This document shows, one piece after another, positions 59,401 to 64,000 of a DNA stretch of 64,000 nucleotides. Origin of the DNA: Holothuria scabra (lineage: Eukaryota; Echinodermata; Holothuroidea; Aspidochirotida; Holothuriidae); NCBI GenBank assembly GCA_037179385.1, contig CM074189.1:22269020-22333019 (forward strand), in the 5' to 3' direction. A model generated the notes under the pieces. The model saw only the letters and a list, made by a program, of their open reading frames with translations. It did not search any database and was not told where the DNA came from. Position 1 is the stretch's first letter, and each line of letters starts with the position of its first letter. A program made the translations under genes and the position numbers.

Positions 59401-60520
59401 TTCTTTTCAGTAAGAGTAATCCTCCACCTGCATGGATTCCACCGGAAACAATATTTTTGCGTGAATAGACACCCGCCTGTGATGTTTGGAGTTTTTCCGT
59501 ACTTTTGTGGGAATTGTTTACCTTAGGTATTACGCAAGTTTCTCTGTATGTTCACTTTATGCACCATCAGCTTGAAACGAAACATTAAAAACAATATACT
59601 AACTCAGTTCATTAAAAATTTAAATATATTTATTCAATGAATTTAATCTCTCAGGTAACACGCCATATGCAGGGAACACGACTGCAGAAATTGAAAACAT
59701 AATTAGAGAAGGAAAACGTCTACCACAGCCATTAAATTGCCCTTCGTCCGTGTAAGTCACATACTATCATTAAATTCGTCCATGTACGGTTACGCTTCGT
59801 GCATGTTAAGAAAGTGTTATAAAGAATATTATGTTATTATGTGAAGTTTCCCTATGAGATAAAAACCATTGGTGCCTATGATCAACCTTCTCTCTAATAA
59901 AAATTCGATTAACGTGCTCTAGACTGCTAATTTATTTTACTTCTTGATACTTACATTATTTGACCCCTTCCCTTTTTTCATGATTTCTCTTCAGTTATGA
60001 AATTATGAACTTGTCTTGGCAAAAGATCGTTACAAAGCGACCCCCGTTTGCCCTATTGCATAGGAAACTTGGTGATATATTAAAAACAGTACAAGCGGTA
60101 AGTAAATACTTTATTTTAGCTCTACGTTAAACATCCTCACTTTACGGTGGTTATTTTGTTCAATAAATAACCAGTGTTAACTCCTCTCAGCCTGCGCATT
60201 GATCTATTCCTTGCTACGTTACCAACACTAGTAATGTCATGCTGAGAATGCCACAGCACAGTCAGAAAGTCCTGTGGACATGAAGAATAGAGTACTCGCT
60301 TTGAAAGAGTTGTAATAAGACGGTTGTGGTGTTAATAGGGCCTTTAGAAATCGTTTTACTGTTAATGATATCTTCTGGCTTTCTTATTCTAAAAGAAAAG
60401 AAAAGAAATTATAACATCACTTATACCTGCTTCTTCCATTCATATTAGGCAGATGATAAAGAAAGGAAAGGGACATGCTACTCTACGTTAAACCCTCATG
60501 AATGTGAAGACTTCATCTGA
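53089..60520 (+). CDS. Ig-domain receptor with tyrosine-pseudokinase domain (partial gene model)
   Basis: Fourteen exons were traced by splice sites and phase: 53089-53406, 54183-54500 (or 54504), 55174 (or 55191)-55280, 56861-56971, 57103-57276, 57566-57676 (or 57680), 57986-58065, 58101-58197, 58567-58702, 59043-59162, 59415-59526, 59655-59751, 59995-60097 and 60449-60520. Order: two Ig-like domains, one transmembrane helix, juxtamembrane part, tyrosine-kinase-like domain with an insert, stop TGA. It would sit in the plasma membrane. The HRD aspartate is lost and DFG is DIR, so catalysis is unlikely. One in-frame TAG (59466-59468) is unexplained. The first exon is missing from the model. 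One predicted intron is only 35 bp. It could be an active pseudokinase receptor gene with an assembly error, or a decaying duplicate. Confidence 0.75.
54183..54500 (+). CDS. Receptor exon: Ig-like domain 2
   Basis: The acceptor is TTTTTGATAG|CT; the exon joins in phase 1 to the previous one (G|CT, Ala). It encodes ANILQCVIEGSVPPFSLTWS (Cys then Trp of the Ig fold), YLLELPYNFLNVKTQSVVTC (second Cys) and a final strand LQLHLIERKIEG. The best donor is GTACGT at 54501 (phase 1); a weaker GTTATT at 54505 gives phase 2. Which is used depends on the acceptor of the next exon. Confidence 0.78.
55174..55280 (+). CDS. Receptor exon: transmembrane segment
   Basis: Encodes DLAPPDDINSSINIQ followed by FILILLGSSAVILIVVLCIK, a 20-residue hydrophobic helix typical of single-pass receptors, with Lys at its cytoplasmic end. 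The donor GTTAGT at 55281 is in phase 1. The acceptor is either CCGAAAG|TG at 55174 (phase 2, good pyrimidine tract) or CACCAG|AC at 55191 (phase 1). Confidence 0.78.
55873..56183 (+). CDS. Possible alternative terminal exon of the receptor
   Basis: A good acceptor (TTTGTTCTTAG|GT) opens a phase-1 frame that joins the transmembrane exon as CIKGENCASISYSVPEETYF and stays open for about 100 codons to a stop at 56181-56183. If used, it would give a receptor without the kinase domain. No domain is recognised and no donor was found. The open frame could be chance. Confidence 0.25.
56861..56971 (+). CDS. Receptor exon: juxtamembrane segment
   Basis: With acceptor TTTTATAGAG|AT (phase 1) and donor CAG|GTATGT (phase 1) it encodes DHLVEDALSSFQDGGDETTF then DQYHYVEESERKHHSNS. 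It is acidic and carries two tyrosines (DQYHYV) that could be phosphorylated by a partner; it is not a strict ITIM. Using the first AG of AGAG shifts the frame and gives a less protein-like reading. Confidence 0.65.
57103..57276 (+). CDS. Receptor exon: kinase N-lobe start
   Basis: Acceptor TTTCCAG|CA and donor CTG|GTGAGT, phases 1 and 1. Encodes AVIQLIQNSMSGSTGKMDNN, VAVFLDTKVSVHRLYEYFSG and TYSLDSSVQGKCLEKQLS. The place corresponds to the glycine-rich loop and the VAVK strand of receptor tyrosine kinases, but the GxGxxG pattern is not visible. KCLEK may carry the Lys. Confidence 0.65.
57566..57680 (+). CDS. Receptor exon: kinase alpha-C helix region
   Basis: Acceptor ACATTTAG|AT, phase 1. 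Encodes DQGTRQEASQFKLLARKLLA then LQKSSFVITLLTINIET, matching the stretch after the VAVK strand in FGFR/PDGFR-type kinases (DxATxxxxxxFxxExxLLxxL). The alpha-C glutamate is replaced. The donor is problematic: the consensus CAG|GTACGT at 57677 gives phase 1 and a stop in the next exon; GTAACT at 57681 gives phase 2 and a good continuation. Confidence 0.68.
57986..58065 (+). CDS. Receptor exon: kinase hinge
   Basis: Acceptor TAATTGTCAG|GA, phase 2. Encodes NIVFGSPKLLVPMLPWDIWT then ILKTLQ, corresponding to the hinge and the start of the alpha-D helix (like PLYIVxEyxxxGDLxxyLR). The donor AAG|GTGAAA is in phase 1. The intron to the next exon would be only 35 bp (58066-58100). Confidence 0.65.
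58101..58197 (+). CDS. Receptor exon: kinase insert
   Basis: Acceptor AATTTCCAG|AC (phase 1), donor CAG|GTAGCT (phase 2). Encodes DHYFPGNNETIQAVMQSYQH then YSGQRIHHSIDF, a hydrophilic segment between alpha-D and alpha-E like the insert of split-kinase receptors (PDGFR, VEGFR, FGFR classes). Confidence 0.6.
58567..58702 (+). CDS. Receptor exon: kinase alpha-E helix
   Basis: Acceptor CATTGAG|A in phase 2 and donor GAG|GTATAA in phase 0. Encodes RDFVLARYQQSHIDDEVKTS, then KELKKLLAFAVNVAGAMAFI and QSQE, matching the LLxFAxQVAxGMxYL helix directly before the catalytic loop of receptor tyrosine kinases. Confidence 0.75.
59043..59162 (+). CDS. Receptor exon: catalytic and metal loops, both degenerate
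   Basis: Acceptor TTCTATTTCAG|TTT, donor AAG|GTACTT, both phase 0. Encodes FCHPFISLKKVLLTSECACK then LYDIRPNDMAMMKVTKVFKK. It aligns with FVHRDLAARNVLL...VKIxDFGLAR: the HRD Asp is replaced (HPF), the AARN Asn is replaced by Lys (HPFISLKK), and DFG has become DIR (59109-59117). The aligned region is otherwise well kept, so this is a pseudokinase rather than unrelated sequence. Confidence 0.82.
59415..59526 (+). CDS. Receptor exon: APE and DVWSF region, with an in-frame stop
   Basis: With acceptor TTTTCAGTAAG|AGT in phase 0 it encodes SNPPPAWIPPETIFLRE, a TAG at 59466-59468, then TPACDVWSFSVLLWELFTLG. This matches xPVRWMAPEALFxxxYTxxSDVWSFGVLLWEIFTLG of receptor tyrosine kinases, with the TAG at the place of the usual Tyr. 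DVWSF and WELFTLG are intact. The donor TTAG|GTATTA is in phase 1. The TAG is either a real inactivating change or a sequence error. Confidence 0.82.
59655..59751 (+). CDS. Receptor exon: kinase C-lobe
   Basis: Acceptor CTCTCAG|GT (phase 1), donor CCGT|GTAAGT (phase 2). Encodes GNTPYAGNTTAEIENIIREG then KRLPQPLNCPSSV, matching GGxPYPGxxxxExxxLLKxGxRMxxPxNCPxxxY of receptor tyrosine kinases. Confidence 0.85.
59995..60097 (+). CDS. Receptor exon: kinase C-lobe end
   Basis: Acceptor CTCTTCAG|T (phase 2), donor GCG|GTAAGT (phase 0). Encodes YEIMNLSWQKIVTKRPPFAL then LHRKLGDILKTVQA, matching YxLMxxCWxxxPxxRPxFxxLxxxL. The RP pair and Trp are conserved. Confidence 0.85.
60449..60520 (+). CDS. Receptor terminal exon
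   Basis: Acceptor CATATTAG|GCA in phase 0. Encodes ADDKERKGTCYSTLNPHECE then DFI and TGA at 60518-60520. It is a short cytoplasmic tail with a Tyr (CYSTL), as at the end of several receptor kinases. Confidence 0.7.
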   Translation, partial: ADDKERKGTCYSTLNPHECEDFI

Positions 60521-63500
60521 CAATGCAATTAACGGCTGATCTGCGGGCAAGCTGGTATTTTGGAAGATATCTCCGCTAAGACCGTGCCTAGGCATATTCA
60601 AGTTTTTTATTAATCCTTATTGTAAGAATATAAATTTCATATGATAAAGGGTAAATTTAACAAACAGGGCTGGCACAAAGTGGCAGTTAAACGGCATGGA
60701 CAAATAATTTAAAGAAAATACTATTGACGTGAAATAAAGCCAGGATTAGCAAGTAGACGAATCAATACTATTTATTAAGTATATTGTATTTTATTTTTTT
60801 GTTTTACTCATCAAGGTATTTAATCGATGCATTTAATTTTATGTTAAAAAGCTGCCCTGACTAATTTTCCGTTTTCCCTTGACAAGAAGGAGCTTTTCGT
60901 TTTTCAAATTCCCAACAGTTCATTCTATCCTTCACTCTCAAATAAAGTACACTTCACAGGGGGTAGCCACGAGGTGGTTAGGGGCATTCAAAACCCCACG
61001 GCCCAGCCTTGCAATGCAAAAAACAACTAAAGTAGCGGTTATTTCTCCTGTTCTATAGACTTTTCCCTCATATCGTGCCCCAACCTCCCCCCCCCCACCT
61101 CATGATACCAAAACCCTAGCCATAACACAATCCTGGCTACGCGCCAGGTACATTGACTTCCTTGTGTAGCGGACGCTGAAATGAGATTACCCGGAAGCTT
61201 GCAGGTGGCACTTGCATGTAGATTGATTCTTATTGCACGTACATATACGACTCTTTGATTGTATAGTGGGTATATTTAGGCTTGAACAAGGAGCGTAAAG
61301 GCCCGGTGTTTATTCAATTAATTCCTTCAAAAATGATAAAATAGCATGAAAATGTTGTAAATAAGAACACTCGCAGGATATCAGGGGATTTTTCCATTTT
61401 AAGCTAAGTTAACTAATACATTCTTTATTTTATAAGTATTTGAACATACCGAACTTTTTCAATCAACCTGATGTTAATTAACTTATTAAGGATAACAAAG
61501 ATTGAACGATTCTTAAAAACTTTGTGCTGTCTTTAAAACTTTCGATTTCCAGACTTTTTTCTTCAAATTTCATTGGAAACTGCAATAATTTGTGTGATTA
61601 CAACTAGTAACGTAACAAATATTATAAGACTTTTTCAACTTGCTGCAAACCTAGCCCTCTCAACCCAAACTACAATGTTGCAGTAGTCCACAGATATTTT
61701 CAATTTACACAGCTCATTGATTGCCAGCAAGTGCAAAATATTTCATGAGTATTGAAGCTTATATTGCACATCATTTTCTGCAGTATCAGTGTGTAAGTTA
61801 CACACTGGGCTCTTGTATACTAACACAGGAACAATTAACTATGATTGCGTGTCGATGCAGATGATATTTAGACAGTTGCTGGAGGGCTGGGAGCTGCATC
61901 AGTTGACATTTTCTGGGAACTACTACAAGAAATGTAGTTTGGAGTGAAAACTGACTGCCTTTAAAACGAGGGATTGTGTATGTATTTTGAAAACATCGAA
62001 TGTGCGTGGTGTTCAACCTGTTAGTGTTAGCTGTATTTTCCATCTTCTCAAATAACAAGTGTTCGAACATTTTTATGACGATACATGTGAACAAATTCAT
62101 CATAGAGAGGACGGGATTTTAAACGGAGAAGGACATGCTTAGGCTAAAAAATTGTATCGAAAAATTGGAGGTACAAACAATGGGGATCATATTAAGATAA
62201 CTCAAAGAAAACGTTAGCACTCAATACAGTTATTTAAACTGCCATTTATGCCTTGAATGGAGCTCCCTGAAATTATGCTTTGCAAACCAAACTAAAGTAG
62301 AAAACGTATTAAAAACAAATTTACCTTTCACAGTTCTCATTGAAAGCAAACCTGTATAATAAGGACGGCAAATAAAACACTCCGCTTAAACACTTACAGC
62401 TTACAACTTTCAAAGATTCTTTCACTTTTGACGTATAAAGTCAAACATTGGAACGTGAAATTAAAAGTTATATATTGCAAGCATTTACAATGGAAATGAT
62501 TTACCTGGAAGTTTGCTTTCAAGTCAATAAGTTACCTATAACTTATCTGAGAATATTTGGATAAGAGGGCTATCTACGTGTCTTCCTACACGATTTATTA
62601 TTGAACAAGGGATCTAAAGCTGCTTGGCACTGCTAGATTTAAACGGCTCAATTGGTTAACCAAGCATACCAAAGGAAAGTGTTGCTATGTTATCACGCAA
62701 TCGAATAGTAAACAATCCCACAGATTAAGCAATTACCAAAGATTACCCAAATACAATCATCAATTGAAATCAGCAAACCATTGCCAAATAACAATACTTA
62801 ATTTTCAGACTTTACAACACAGTTTGAATGTTGTGCTGGCTATGAAAACTAAAGAAATCACAATTGACTTTAGCCACAAGTTATGTCCAAACATAGATTT
62901 TAATTTATTTTTCTCTCAATCAACTGGACGTTCACAAATGTGAAGTATATTTAATCGAAGAGTTTTAAACCACTGTGCAATATTCGAACGTTACTGATAG
63001 TCGTCATTTAGATGTCTAAGATAGACATGCATGGTGCATATTGATGTATGAGACATCTAAACACACCTCTATCTATATTCACTAAGTGTGTGTTTCGAGA
63101 CGTGTGGTATAAGGTCGTAACCATAACGTTATTACAGCAGTTTGCCAAGGACGGCTGCAAAAAACCGCTCCTACTCCATCTTAGGTGGCATTAAGTTCAT
63201 ATCTACAATAAAGTAATTGCAACTGAAAAATATCTATCCTTCCCAATCCATTCAGAGGGATATTTTAATGCCGTTAGGTACAGTAAAATGCTTTTTCAAA
63301 GTCCTCCCGACTAGCTGGCAAAAGCTTTCGGAGAAACCAAATTTTAGACTGCAACCCAAAGACGATTCGTCCACTGAAGGACAACACTTGACCAACATCA
63401 CCGCCCTCAGACCATTTAAAAGGAATAGGTAGTAAAATGTGTCATTAATTTTATTCCCTATCCTTTTGAATACATATTTTTAGTCTGACGCCAGGCGCGG

Positions 63501-64000
63501 ATCCAAAGAAGGGAGTTTACGGCCTAGGCCACCTTTTTTCATCACATCAACAACAACAAATACCCTATAATAAGCTTAATGTTTATCTACGAGAATATTG
63601 AAGGGGGCTATTTCAGGCCCATCATTTTCCTCCAAATACACAAACCTCGTATGATATTCAATCAAGGTGAATAGGCTGTCTACTTACTTTCCTGCCGCCT
63701 TGCCTTAGACACAACAGAGACCTGCAACTCCCTGGCCAAAACAAACAGATTTGAAAAATATGAATAGCTGACGGCCAATATTTCATCAGGTAATGAGCGT
63801 TACTGACTGAACTATATATAAGTACTCTCGATTTAGCGGCTATAACCAGCTCAACTAGCCAGTTAATTGTCAGGACTGCATGTGACGTAAAACACGTCAC
63901 ACGGCTCAACTCGACCCCCTCGGAGGGCTAGTCGTTTTGGCCGGCTAAAGTTTGAACGTTTTTGAAGACGTTAAGATCACTTTTTCCAAAGATAGAACAC
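60521..64000. other. Anonymous stretch after the receptor gene
   Basis: No gene, transposon or RNA was recognised. The C-rich patch near 61090 and the GCGCGGATCCAAAG string near 63496 resemble transposon ends but stand alone. Open frames at 61798-62103, 63217-63432 and 63658-63909 have no domain or splice context. Confidence 0.5.

Overview
The window is eukaryotic: AT-rich nuclear DNA from an invertebrate animal. It holds one spliced receptor gene with phase-consistent introns, and a dense mosaic of degraded transposable elements, microsatellites and minisatellites. The mix (four different GIY-YIG Penelope-like remnants, a Tx1-type LINE, a second LINE, a hAT element, and a large multidomain element of the kind repeated in cnidarian, mollusc and echinoderm genomes) suggests a marine invertebrate. 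An echinoderm such as a sea cucumber is only a guess. Nothing looks bacterial, viral or organellar, and no operons, CRISPR arrays or prokaryotic signals were seen.

Layout. 1-3600: a (TA)n tract, a dispersed repeat, a Penelope-like remnant on the minus strand, then anonymous DNA. 3603-4276: a near-perfect 332-bp-arm palindrome with a 10-bp loop, abutting a broken Tx1-like LINE (about 4277-8640) whose reverse transcriptase is split by a foreign segment carrying an 18-bp minisatellite. 9190-14330: a diverged direct repeat pair enclosing a plus-strand Penelope-like element, a nested foldback of (TA)n-linked repeats, a MITE with GTCGAC-rich termini, and a minus-strand Penelope-like remnant. 14400-16340: degenerate tandem repeats. 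17480-18790: a fourth Penelope-like remnant, with both reverse transcriptase and GIY-YIG parts. 21460-21745: a minisatellite.

22772-29191: a large, broken, multidomain element (transposase-like core, a HEEGDSR block, a C-terminal cysteine cluster). A segment of its core has been amplified to four tandem copies, and it carries a template-switch palindrome. A second, truncated copy (34773-35751 plus 40611-41432) is split by a clean 4,859-bp hAT-type element with 12-bp terminal inverted repeats, an exact 8-bp target duplication and GGGTAC arrays at both ends. Between the two copies lies a minus-strand non-LTR retrotransposon (about 31270-34640). 41520-41890 holds repeats carrying an RFX-type X-box next to a DR1 nuclear-receptor-type site. 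50690-51840 is a roughly 66-bp satellite array.

53089-60520 (+) is the main cellular gene: a receptor with two Ig-like domains, one transmembrane helix and a tyrosine-kinase-like domain with a kinase insert. I could trace 14 exons. The kinase lacks the HRD aspartate and has DIR for DFG, so it is a predicted pseudokinase; one in-frame TAG sits in the conserved C-lobe, so it may be a pseudogene. The first exon with signal peptide was not found. 60521-64000 has no recognisable gene.
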